64,000 bases of DNA from Cymodocea nodosa (Eukaryota; Streptophyta; Magnoliopsida; Alismatales; Cymodoceaceae), in the NCBI GenBank assembly GCA_036874045.1, contig CM072335.1:22637501-22701500 (forward strand). Reading direction: 5' to 3'. A model generated the notes under the pieces. It was not told the DNA's origin. It was given only the letters and a program-made list of their open reading frames with translations, and made no database searches. The position numbers and the translations under genes are program-made. Shown here in pieces: positions 38,590 through 50,349 of this stretch (position 1 is its first letter; each line of letters begins with the position of its first letter).

Positions 38590-39020
38590 ACACCTAATTC
38601 CCATCGCGGTACGCCAAACAGGTAGCGAGTAGGTCGGCTTCCGCTTAGGGTTTGGGACGTCCACAGCACGAGGCACATGGACGTCGATCGGTGGGTGGAA
38701 CGGCCGTGCTTGCTGTGGCATGTAGCCGAGGGACATCATGCCGTCAGCCCCGCAGTCACGAGGGTGGGCATATGATTGCCACCGGTTGCGACTGTAGGTG
38801 AACGAACGCTGCCAACCTGTCGACGCCATCCGCCGAGGCGGCCCCATTCGGCGTACACTGGGCGGTGGTTCCCCTGAAAACTTGGAGTGGAATCTAAGTA
38901 CGCTTGGTTGTCGATTGTTTGGGCCATCCGTCCAACGACACAGCATGGATTAAGCAACTGCCAAGGCGCTGGATTGATCCGGGCCCCAGATTACTTACCA
39001 ATGCCAACATTCAATCTGAC
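38590..39020. other. GC-rich island, possible gene fragment
   Basis: About 400 bp of GC-rich, coding-like sequence interrupts very AT-rich DNA. Two overlapping minus-strand frames (38957-38736 and 38946-38575) are open. The shared text contains VYAEWGRLGGWRR in one frame and NRWQSYAHPRDCGADG in the other. I do not recognise it, and no splice partners are evident. It may be a relic exon or a captured gene fragment. Confidence 0.4.
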
Positions 39021-39820
39021 CCCGCGTCTGTAAATGGTAACGGTAGTTGTGTGAGCTTAATCTTTTCAAAACAATTGATTTATTATAAACAGTACTCTTT
39101 GCAATTTCTTGATGATTTATTTCTGAATAAAATCAACCTCTTCGGGTCCTTAACAGCCCAAGGCCATGGTTATAGAATTCAAAGCTTATAGAATAGAAAT
39201 CAAAATGAATCTCTGCCTTGAAATATTTTGGTTGGTTTTCCAATTCAATAGCTTCAACTAGTAGTCAGACACACGATAGCCTTACTAACAGATTAATCAT
39301 TCTAAGAATCTAAAGAGGTTAATCGATCTTAACATTTTCTTGAGAATGTTAGTCAACCTTAACGTTACACGATTCTTATCCTTTTTATCACAGAAACATG
39401 CATTTAGAGCATTTATTACTTTATGTGTATCTAAACAAACACATCTGCATCAAAGATAAGTTATATCTTGTTCACCAACAATAGTACAAAACACAAGAAA
39501 ACACCCTTAGATTCATCGTTGTGAAATTATGGTTGCGATCATATATGATGTATCTTTTTATAAAAGCTAACTTAATGAAAAGCAATATCAATTATAGTTT
39601 TTGTAGTGTTGTTCAAAAGAATTATAGCTTTTTGAGTAAACTTTTGTATAAATTTATGAAGGCTAGCTAGAAATTAATTCTCATCAGCTTGTTGAAAAAT
39701 ATTGGATTTAAATTGAAATGTTAAAACTATGCTTTCAAAAAATTTATAACTATTGTGTGCATTTAGAAATTTGTTTGAAAAAATGGATTTTCAAAGATGA
39801 TAATTCCAAACGCAACCTTA

Positions 39821-40451
39821 GGGCGTGTTAGTGCATGACGGAAAATTCTGACGGAAAGGAAAAGGAAAATTCTAATGGAAAGGAAATGGAAAATTTGTAA
39901 CGGAAATGAAAAGGAAAATTCTGAGAGGGGTTTAATGCAGTACGGAAAATTTTGATGGAAATTCTGACAAAAGTTTATTACAACTAATATTCGAAAAATA
40001 CAAATACATCTTAATTAAAATATTACAATATGAAATAATATCATCTAGTTCTTACATCCCACATTGCCATCATCATATCTTCTTGCATCTTATCTGCCAT
40101 TTCTTTTCTTTATTCTTGAGTCATTCGAACCTAGGCATTGCTTTCTATATGTATCTCTCCCATTGGTTGTATGTCATCAATAATATTTAACTCTTCCAAC
40201 TCATCTAGCAGGTCCTCAAGTAAATCTTCCTTATCAGTCTTACGAATTCCGTCAGGCATGAGAGAGAGAGAAAAATTTTCTGAATGGGGGCGATCGGAAA
40301 TTTTCTGATGGTAAAGGAAATTTTTAGATTATATACAACGGTAAAATCTGACTTTCCTTTCCGTCAAATGTAATGCACACTAACAGCATTCTGACGGAAT
40401 TCAATAATTTTCCTTTCCGTCAGTTGAATTCCGTCAGGCACTAACCCCCCC
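39821..40451. mobile_element. PIF/Harbinger-type element, 631 bp, TTA target duplication
   Basis: The terminal inverted repeats begin gggcgtgttagtgcatgacg at the left and, reverse-complemented, ggggggttagtgcctgacg at the right. They continue into further gacggaaagg repeats. TTA flanks both sides (39818-39820, 40452-40454), the usual 3-bp target of this superfamily. The middle, read on the minus strand, gives an acidic run (EDLLEDLLDELEELN) and a Met-rich end (EMADKMQEDMMMAMW). This loosely recalls the C-terminal tail of PIF transposases, but that link is inference. It is non-autonomous: far too short for a transposase. Confidence 0.85.
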
Positions 40452-40555
40452 TTAGGATGCCTTTGTTTAAAATGCTTTCACATGTTCCTATCTCTTGCAT
40501 GGTTTTCAAGGTGATAGTTGCAGGTTTTGAAAGGTTCAATTACAATAGTAATAGA

Positions 40556-43211
40556 TAGAGGTGTCAATTGGATTAGATCTAACCCGCGCAAGTCTAACGT
40601 TCGATCAAACATTGGCGTTTTCTTTTCTTTTTTTAAATGAAAGTTGAGAGAGGGCTAGAGAGAGGTAGAAGGGAAGGGAAAAAAACTTAAAGATTGAGAG
40701 GAGGAGAGGGAAAAATCTTCACGTACAATTCAAATATTGAAATCTTCTTCTTCATCTCATTTATTCTATAAATTATAATTTACAATCTTCTCTCGACAAC
40801 TCACAAATTTACGAACTCAAGTTTTCTCAAGTAAAATGATGCACAACTTCATTTAATTTAGTATCACTGACAACGACGAATTTTAGACTTTTGAGTTAAA
40901 ACTGTAGATGTAATCTCAAATTGTAGATATTGGAGCAACTTCAGGTATTGCTCATCAATCGAAGGTTAAAAGAAGATTTAATTTATGGACAAACCTTACG
41001 ATAAAGGTAAAATCTAAGGAAGACAACACTATAAAAGAGAGAGTATGTTGCAACATACAATGCAAACTTTTCCTACAAGCATTCTAGCAGTACAAGTCAT
41101 TTAAATAAATATTTAGCTACTTACACTAAAAATAATGAGAAAAATAAAATGGTTTAAAGTTAAATTGGTTTTAGTCTTGAAAGTAATATTGCAATATAAC
41201 ATTATGATGCTAAAAAGGATAGAGAATTATATATTAAATTTATTGTTGTTGAAAATTTACCTATTAATTTTAATATTAGTAAATATTTTAATAAGTATAT
41301 TATCTACAATTTAAACATATTTCTAGAAATACAACTAGACAAAATATTGTTAATATTTATAATAAATTTAAAATGTAATAGGTAATATAAATACTTCAGT
41401 AACATATACTTTTAATATTTGGGAAAGAAGATTTAAATATGGATATATTGTTATAACCACATATTTTATTGATCAAAATTGAACTTTACAAAAAGATTAA
41501 TAGGATTTAAAAGAATAGCTCATTTTCATATATTATGGAAGTTTTTGAAATTTTTAAAATTAGAGACAAAATAAGTAATATTACTTTTAATAATGTTTCT
41601 AATAATAGTACAACTATTTTCATATTTAGAAATAAACTAAATCCACCAAATGATTTTTTTTTATTTCACCAAATACGTATATATCACATAATTAATATTA
41701 TAGTTTAAATTGGTATAAAAAAATAAAATCATTTGTTGATAATATTAAAATTATAATAACTTATATTAATAGTAGAGGTAGATGCCAATAAGAATTTAAT
41801 CATGTATATGATTTATTTGACTTACCACATAAAATATTTACTATAGACATGCCTTATAGATAAAATTCTTTATATTTAATGTCAACAAATTGTTACCCTT
41901 CTAAAGAAGTAATAAAAACTTATCATAATGATAGAATTAGTAATAATACTTTTAGATGAAAATAAATTTTTAATTTGTAATTATTTCATTGAATTTTTAA
42001 AACTATTTTATAATGGAACCAAACATTTATGTGGAATATATTATTTTACATCTATTTATGTAATTCATCATTTATATAATATCACAAAAGTTTTTAATAA
42101 TTATAGTAATTATCTATTTTTTACACCAATAATTGAAAAAATAAAAGCAAAATTTTTAAAGTATTGGAATAATATCTCTTTTATGTACATCAGCTACTTA
42201 TTTAAATCCTAAGACTAAATTAAAAGTTGTTGGAAGAATATTAAATGCAATAGAAAATTGTTTAAATATAAAAGAAATTTTAAATAATATGTTTGATTTA
42301 TATATAGTAAAATATGAAACACAACATTTACAATATTCAACACAACTACCATCATCATTATCATCATATGATTTAAGTTTATTTGTTGATGCTTATAATG
42401 AAACTTATGCATCAACAAATAGGTATGAATTAATTAATTTTAATAATACTAATTATATCTATTTTGTCAGAGAATACTCAAATTTTATGAAACTTAATGT
42501 ACTTGAATGATAGAAATCTCAAAGACATACATATCCTATTTTATCCTTAATGACTGAAGTTCTACTAACAATTTTAATTTCTTATATAACATGTGAATAA
42601 ATATTTTTTGTTAGTAGAAATATTTTAAATAACAAAAGGCTTAGGTTAAAATATGACATTTTGAAATGCTTAATGTGTATTAAATATTAGGAGTTTGTTT
42701 GACTTCATTTTCAACGATAAGAAAATTTTACAGAAAAAGTTGACAAATTGTTTTTTTGAATGTAAATTAAATGTAAAAATATTTGAAAAATTATTTACAA
42801 ATGACAATGTATTTTCAATATTTGAATGTTTATTTTTTCTATGGTTGAATGTTTAAAATAATTTATCTAAAAAATTATGTAAAAAAGCTTAAAAAAATCA
42901 ATGTCCAGAGTAACTTATTCAATTAAAAAATGAAAAAAAATGTTGATCATTTTTTTAAAAATATAATTTTAGAAAACAAAATTTTGTTTGAAAATTTATC
43001 TAAACATTTTGTCTGATGATCACCAGATAAAACATCCTACAAGTCGGCCCCACAAGGCAAGTGGCTCAGGCCTAGCATGTATAAGCCAGGTCAGGCCTGC
43101 TTTTTGAATTTTTCGTTTTCACTGGTCGAATTGAGCCCAAGTTGTAGCCTACATAGGCTCAACTTCTATGGGTCGGGCTGACTCGACCTGACCCACTAAC
43201 ATGTTTAACTA
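40556..43211 (+). mobile_element. hAT-superfamily DNA transposon, copy B (degenerate)
   Basis: Same family as copy A at 29.1-32.1 kb, in the opposite orientation; the middle of the transposase region is strikingly similar at DNA level (for example tttaataattatag-aattatctattttttt). A GC-rich block at 43.04-43.2 kb (gggtcgggctgactcgacct) marks the right end. The left end begins tagaggtgtcaattgg. The right end abuts the start of a Copia LTR. No matching 8-bp duplication was found by eye. Confidence 0.78.
40960..42700 (+). pseudogene. hAT transposase remnant, copy B
   Basis: Plus-strand blocks: a poor N-terminal/BED region near 41.0-41.2 kb; the RWNS position at 41858-41869, where the Trp codon is a TAA stop; an open stretch at 41928-42212 (GIYYFTSIYVIHHLYN); and the hATC region near 42.5-42.7 kb (RHTYPILSLMTEVLLTILIS). 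Stops and frameshifts make it inactive. Confidence 0.8.
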
Positions 43212-43239
43212 AGGGTAATTTCCACAACTTCACACTCCT

Positions 43240-46200
43240 CGACATGTTTGACTATATATGTCTTCTATGGCCATCTTGTTGAACATTGGACCTATCAAAG
43301 ATTTGGTGTAAACATCTATTAATTGTCTTGTAATTAAAACATAAATAGGTATTGTAATTTTCTTCTCAAATTTTTCATATATAAAAATGATAATCAATTT
43401 TCAACATATTTTACTCTTTCATATATTACACGGTTACTTGCGATACTTATTACAAGGTTGAACATGTTTAATTTGTAAGTAAATATATGATCCATTGAAT
43501 TTTGCAAGTTATATTTACCATGAATCTGTATTCAACCTCTGTTGAAGATTTTGAAATGTCTGATTGTTTTTTAGATTTTCAGCTTATAAGAGTTTTTCCA
43601 AGAAAAATGCAGTAACCAATAACTAATTTTTTGGTTAATGGACATTTTGCCCAGTCAGAATCACAATCTACAAATAAAATGAAACTATTTTATGAAAAAG
43701 CAAACCTTGGCTTAGTCTCCCTTTTAAATATCTCAAAATTTTTAATGCAACAACATAATGCTATTCAAGTGTAAGAAACATTAATAAATCTAGTTTCATA
43801 TAAAAATATAAAACAAAAAAATTAAAGTTTATCTAAGATATAATTGCCACTGTAAACTTAATGCACATGCATTAAGGAAGAAGACTTGTCTATGACGATA
43901 GCAAACTTTGAAAAATCAAAAATTCCTAATCATACATTGGATTGATGCAAACAAGCATGCAAATGAGAAAAATTATGAATTATACGATCAAAAATTTACA
44001 AAGACATGAAATAAGATCAAATCGATGATGATGTAGATGGTAGTTTCTGCATCATGCAGAATGTGCCCACAACTTAGAAGAAACATAACTAAGTATAGAA
44101 AAATCGCCTTGAGATGAATTAAAATCTAACAAAAAGTGTAAAAGTCTAGTTATAGCAGAAAAATGCAAAACAAGCATAAAGAGCGATGCATCACATTAGA
44201 ATGATCGAGAAATAGACAAATAACTGGAATGCCTCTGCTTACCAAATAGAGTGTACACCTGAACTTAGGAGAACTTTTCCTCTCTAAAAAAAGCATGAAA
44301 TTGAGTCATTTAAACTTCATTAGAAAGTTGGCTCAATCTTCAATTTAAAAAATGTAAAATAAAATAGATGCTTGCCAAGTTAATAAGAACAGAAAGATAA
44401 ATTCTTGAACTTAGTTATAACTCTAACAAAGAGATAGCATATATTGATTCAACATGCATTTAGAAAATCATATTTTTCAATATATAAATCGAAAAAACAT
44501 AATACAACATGCATTTGAAACCTTAATGAATGCATGGTGATAGAAAAATTCTAGACAAAAACCACCATAAATATATTGTAAGCCAAAATTAATTTTCAAA
44601 AGTGGTTTAGTTTAAACAATCAGCAACTTGGGCCAACATTCGCGAGTTTAGATCTTTCAATTTGCCAAAACACAACAACCTCGAAACTCTAAAGAAAGGA
44701 AAACTTGAAATCTAAGGCTCCAGTAACTTGAATGATATATTTATATTTCCTTTTAAGACTTCATTTTGTTGGAGTATATAAGGATAAGTGTGTTTATAAA
44801 ATCTTAATTGTCTTTTTAAATTGATTTTGAATTATTTTAATAAAAGCTCTAAAAATAAGTAAAATTTTAGATTTATTTCTAATAAGATAAATCCAAGTGG
44901 CTCTAAAATAATCATTTATAAATGTAGTAAAATAGTTAAATCCATCAATAGTAGGAATAGAAAATCTTTCCTAAATGCCACAATGAACCAAATTGAAGCA
45001 ATTATCTGTATTTACAGTGCTACTAATAAATGGCAACCTATTCTATTTTGATAAATGACAAATTTCACACACATGATTATTATCTTCAACATGAAATAAA
45101 AGAAATCTGATTTTATCTCTTCTATATGTCCTAATCTAGCATGCTATAGTAAATAATTTGCATCTTTATTGACAATTTGATATTACGATAGGATTTTGAA
45201 TCAAAATATACACATTGTTAATTTTTTTGCCCACTCCAATCTTCTCCTTCAGGTCTTGAATAAAACAAATGTGCGGCTCAAAACTAGCATTCCACTTCAA
45301 ATCTCTAGTTATCTTACTGACAGATATCAAATTTATTTTAAAATCAGGCATATACAAAATATTTTTTAATTTGATATCTTAAGTTAAAGATACTGACCTT
45401 TTTTAATTAATTCCTATTTTCTTCCCATGGAGAAGATGGATCAACATCTGAGGGTAAAGATTATTCAAACAATTTATGGTGAGATGCACCTGAATCAATC
45501 AACCAAATAGATTCAAAAGAATTATTACAAATTGAAACAGTCGTACCAACAGTGTTGACTAAAACTAGATTTTTCTGTTGAATCATATTGATCAACTTCA
45601 TATATTGCATCTTACGTAAAAGTTTGTACTTTCGCAACAGCAACGCTAGAATCCATCTTTCCTTTTCCACTAAGCTATTGTCTCTTGTCAAGGCCAAAAT
45701 GAAATTTGTGGAACTTGTGCTCTGGTGGAAATCCCAATATCCAAAAGCACTTATGGAAATCCCAATATCCAAAAGCACTTATGTAAGGTATGCCCCACTC
45801 CTTCACAGTGGTTGCATATGAGGTGATCCTCTTTTCTATTGTTATTATTATTACCTGTAGCTGATTCTTTTCTTCAGTCAGACTCCCTTTTGATTTACTA
45901 CAAGTGGCCATAGTCGAAGATTCAACTTGTATAAACAAATAGTTAATTTCCCTTTGCTGCTCCTCCTGAAAGAGGAGAAAATAGACCTGACCAAGAGAAG
46001 GAAAATGGGACATCATAAGGATGTTTCCTCTAATACCTACATATGTATCATTCAACCCTACAAAGTAATCGAAGAACTTTTCCTTTTGTTCCATTTCACT
46101 GACTAATTTCATAGGACAAGTATAGACAGGCAAAGCATTTAAATCCACCATTTTGTTTCACAAAGATTTAAATTTTGTATGGTAGGCTGTAATACCCAAC

Positions 46201-46580
46201 TAATCTTGCGAATATATAAATATTTCACGTCTAAGTTGAAAAAGACGATAGTTATTATTACCTAGTCCAACTCTTTCTCTGATCTCCTTCCAGATATCAA
46301 TAGTCCAACTGTTGTAGACAACGCCAGGTGCGATTTCTAGATTTAGGGCATTTACAATCCATGAATGCACCAAATCATTGCACCTGGACCATTTCCTATA
46401 GCCTTCAGGATCCTTGTCAGAATCTGGTATTCCCTGCATCCCATTCACAAACCCCCAACTTGTTCTTCACATTGAGAGCCTTCCTCATCGCTGGATACCA
46501 ATTGGAGAAGCTGTGGTTATCGAGAACGTTGGTGATAAGTTGAACTAAGGGGGAATCACTTGGATGGATGTAAAGAGGAC
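43240..46580 (-). pseudogene. Broken Copia gag-pol polyprotein (third element)
   Basis: Minus-strand blocks: gag of the retrotran_gag_3 type (46448-46200, YRKWSRCNDLVHSWIVNAL; then 46151-45675, YFVGLNDTYVGIRGNIL and LLFQEEQQREI); a protease core WLIDSGASHH near 45.5 kb; GAG-pre-integrase (45357-45166, PDFKINLISVSKI); integrase near 45.07-44.77 kb (FNYFTTFINDYFRATWIYL); and heavily decayed RNase H near 43.8-43.25 kb, ending in an IDVYTKSLIGP-like string. A duplicated 28-bp segment (cttatggaaatcccaatatccaaaagca) lies at about 45.72-45.78 kb. It makes no product. Confidence 0.82.
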
Positions 46581-46613
46581 TATTGGGATTGCATCGGTAT
46601 ACTCCGATACAAA

Positions 46614-46807
46614 GATGAGTTTGGAAATGAAATATCTATATGCCCGGTACCTTAAACAATGTTGGACAGCGGGTTTTTATATTGATTATTGAAAAATATG
46701 TTTGTTACAACAAAATTAACGAGATAATGATGGTTACAATACTGAAATTACAATAGAGTTGCTTGTATCGAAAAAAAAAAATTAAGGGTAATTTCCACAG
46801 TTTCACA
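46614..46807 (-). repeat. 5' LTR of the third Copia
   Basis: Its first 25 bases match 43234-43210 closely; the rest has no partner in the window because the 3' LTR is interrupted. Confidence 0.65.
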
Positions 46808-49800
46808 ATCAGGTTCAATAGAGGGAGGGGGTGACAGTAGAATATGGGGTGCTAGGTCTTTTTTACATGAAAATCTAGTTCATGGAACATCTTAAGTTGG
46901 CTAATACTAACTATCACTTACTGTTGCCAGCATGCTTGGTAGTAGCATAAAGATTGCTCGATCCAGCATCATTTAGTGGTGTTAAAAATTCTTGCAGATT
47001 TTGTATAAAAATAACCGAAAGGAAAATCTCTCCTAATCTGGACAACTTGGACGATCATAATCATGTGATGGAATAATACACTCTTCTATACCTTCAATTA
47101 CTAAATAAACAGACAGCAGAAGGAAGGGTATCGAGACACGCTGCACATTGCTTCCACCTTAACCACATAACATTCTATTTCTGCACGCGCTTGGTTCGTC
47201 CTCAAGATGTATTAACCATGACAGAAAAGGGAACTAGAGAACAAAAGGCTTCTTATCGACAAAGAACAGCAAAACTACAATCAAGGAACTGCATTTTTTT
47301 GATAATGAAGAAAATGGTTATGGAATTGTGAAAAAGTAGTAAGCAAAGGCAACGAAAACCCATGACACCGAACAGCCCAAACCTTGACAGGAGGAAACCA
47401 GAAAGAGAAGGTTTGGTACCTTGCCCTTGGAGATTGTAACGGTGCCATTTGGACCTAGAATGGACCTTCCGCCGCACCTCCTCATTGAACTTTGATTTCT
47501 ATGTTTCTTCATTATATCTTGTAGAGGAAGAGTTGTTATAAAAGAAAGATAAAATATCAGAGGATGGTAACTTGATCGGTCTTCGTCTCTTTTCTTTTCT
47601 TTTATTCGCACATATAGGAAGGAAGCGAAAAAAAAGAACGTTGCTTATATGCATGTCTTCTTTTTATTATAAAACGAAGACTCTGTCAATTAGAAATATT
47701 TTGAAGTTCAGGCTAGAGTTAATAAGTTAGAGGTAGAATACCGTCAATAATCAATATAACCAAGTGAAGTAGAAATATTTCTGACGCTGTACGTCCCTTT
47801 TATGGCCTTTCGATAGAGTGGCAAGAGCGACGTCGTCGTGCGCATCATGGAACAAATAGGGAAAACGTGAGATCATCTATTTCTAGAAACTTCGATATTT
47901 CTTTTTCATTGTATTTTTTTCCTTCTTTTTTTCACATCTCGTCGTTGATTTTTTGTTACGTAGAATTTTTTGCTTCCCCTTTTTATCTAACGTGTCTAAT
48001 TTTGTTATTTGTTTTTTTTTCTCTCTTATTTTTTAACATTTGCTTTTTCTAAAATACTTAATTTGAAATTTTAATCTTTCTATTTAAAATATCAACTTCA
48101 TTTCAGGCTTCTTCTTTTTTTCTGTTCGTTGATGTTGTCATTTTATCATATTTTTATTTTATTTTATTTTATTATTATATTATATTTTTTTCTTTTTCTA
48201 TTTATATTTATTATTATTATTTTACCGTCAACACCGGCGTCGCTCCCCTTCTCTCCACAGAAGTAGTTCCAGGCCCACCTGTTCCCTGCGTGGAAGGGTA
48301 GTGGGCAAAGCAAAGGAGGGAAAGAAAAGAACAGTGGAACCACCGGAAATGGAAAAGAAGGTCGGGCCAATGAGATTTTTTTACAAAAAAAATAGCAATA
48401 CCAGTTACTTCTTACAAGAGTGAATCAGTTTAACCTAAAATTAGATATTCTTATTGTGTATATATATTACTATGAGTTACAAATTTAATAGTACGCTTTC
48501 TCAAAAGTTAACATTTATTTAAAATGCCATCGTAGTCAACGCTTAATATATATCCTGAGCCATTGGTGTATGTGATAAATCTTTTTTGTCACCTTTTTGG
48601 TTTCTAAGTTACCTTGTATGCTGGGGAAAAACTGGGAGGAGAGGTGGTAGAGATTAATTAATTTAGTTATGCCAAATATCATGATAGCTGAGACTAATTT
48701 GAGGATAAAATACCAACAATTTAGGGGGGGGGGGGGGGGGGGGAAAAGGCCTAAACTCTTAGATGGTTGAGAATGCAAGTGGAAGCTATCAATGCCATCC
48801 ACAAATTACCCTCTCAATGCATCACACTTGAAGGAATGAACATATAAATCAATGAATATATACATATAGGCCAAAAATAACCTCCCATGAAGAATTTTCA
48901 AAGACATCTGGAAATGTATTTTAACGATGAGAAAGAGCTTCTCTACGATATTCTTATTCACGAGTTCACACCTAAACATTCACAACATGCAATTTTCACT
49001 TTTTAACTTACAAAAAATTAAAAAGAGGAATTCTCAAATAGTTGACCAGGTTAAGTGATTGAAATAATATAAATCTATTTGCGACAGAATTCCTTTGTCT
49101 CCCACCTCTTTTTCTAACTAACTATAAATCGCACTTCCAAAACCGATAATATTTCTTAGTCGTTCATTTTTAAGTACAAATTCCAGGGTACCACTTCAGT
49201 AATCCCCCACCCTAGAGAAGCCGAAGAACCCTATCGTTAAAATGGTGTCATTCTTTGGTAATGAATAAGCACATGCTCATCATGGATATGGCCTTTCAGT
49301 TGAAGGAGCTTTTGTTTGATCGCAAACCAACATGTGCGGTGAGTCCGAGTGACGATAATTAAGTTGATGAATGATGCATTAATAAGAGAGTGATCGCAGT
49401 GGTGAACGATGAAGCTCAAGAGCCCGAGACGTTTAATTAGGTGAAGGGATAAGATGATGATCATCGATCCGACAATCAAGAGCTCACGTTTAATTAATTA
49501 GTTTGGTTCAAATAAAAGTCACTGCATATAATGTACTCCATTTTATCACGATCTACAGTGTGTAAAACTATCTGTTTAGATTATTAACGTCGTGGCATTA
49601 TAATCTTAAGTTGAACGTCTGAAACAAATAAAACTTATATCAATTATTAAGATAAATCATGACAGCATTGTCATTATCTCTCGCTTTCGAGAGTTTTTAT
49701 TTATTATATGGTTGTTCACATACTACCGCTAGTGTGTTTCTCATCTACAAATGTCATAGCGTTAAACTGTTATTTTTGCTACGAGTACTTAAAATATTCT

Positions 49801-50349
49801 AAAATTAACCAATCATATATATAAGAGAACAAAAAAAAAAATATATTAAATTTAATTTTAGCATATCAACAATTTACAAAGAAAGTAAAGTACAATTGAA
49901 AACAAAAAGATAAAATGCATCTACATGATTTACAAGGAAAAGCAAAGCGACATGGGTTTGTGTGCGATTTATTAAATTTTAATTATTAAATTAATAATAA
50001 AAAATATTATAAAGGTTAACAAGAATAATTTATTTACATTTGTTAAAAAATAAAAATAAAAAATGATGGAAAAGGAGAGACACCATCGACAAGCGGAAGC
50101 TATGGCTATACCACGGACAAACTGAAAACCTGCTGCTCACGCCACACCGCAATCGCAACTTCCCACTTTCTCCGTTCCCTTCCCGCCGTCACGTGCCCAC
50201 CGTGCACTCCACTCCACCTCCTTCCGTTCTCCTCCAACTCGCATTCTCGGTCTCACTCCTTTCCCCTCCTCCGCCTCCGATGACCTCACCATAAACGACT
50301 CCCTCTCTCGCTCGATTTCCGCCTCCAGATCTGCATCAGATCCGCCGCC
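46808..50349. other. Intergenic stretch upstream of COG1
   Basis: No gene that I can support. A minus-strand frame at 47611-47318 contains a plausible start (MKKHRNQSSMRRCGGRS at 47512) and a donor-like site near 47,420, but I see no downstream exon and recognise no family. A 20-G tract is at 48724-48743. The last 250 bases are GC- and pyrimidine-rich and probably hold the COG1 promoter and leader. Confidence 0.45.
48724..48743. repeat. Poly-G tract (20 G)
   Basis: Twenty consecutive G in AT-rich DNA; length uncertain for the usual homopolymer reasons. Confidence 0.85.

Larger units (their letters stand above)
36372..39817. other. Kinase upstream region and AT-rich spacer
   Basis: The first few hundred bases hold the kinase promoter and leader. 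On the minus strand a TATA-like ttataaat lies near 36,720, about 350 bp upstream of the start codon (weak support). (AC)n/(TA)n microsatellites lie at 37.09-37.17 kb. A GC-rich island at 38.6-39.0 kb is listed separately. No further gene is recognisable. Confidence 0.5.
43210..46807 (-). mobile_element. Third Copia retrotransposon, degenerate, 3' LTR cut by hAT copy B
   Basis: On the minus strand the 5' LTR starts TGTGAAACTGTGG at 46807 and ends near 46614, before a decayed primer site (ttgtatcggag, about 46603-46613). The 3' LTR starts TGTGAAGTTGTGG at 43234 and is lost after about 25 bases, where hAT copy B begins. Between them are gag, protease, integrase and RNase H remnants in order. It is a different Copia family from the 22.7-27.2 kb element, judging by gag type and LTR sequence. 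Confidence 0.82.
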
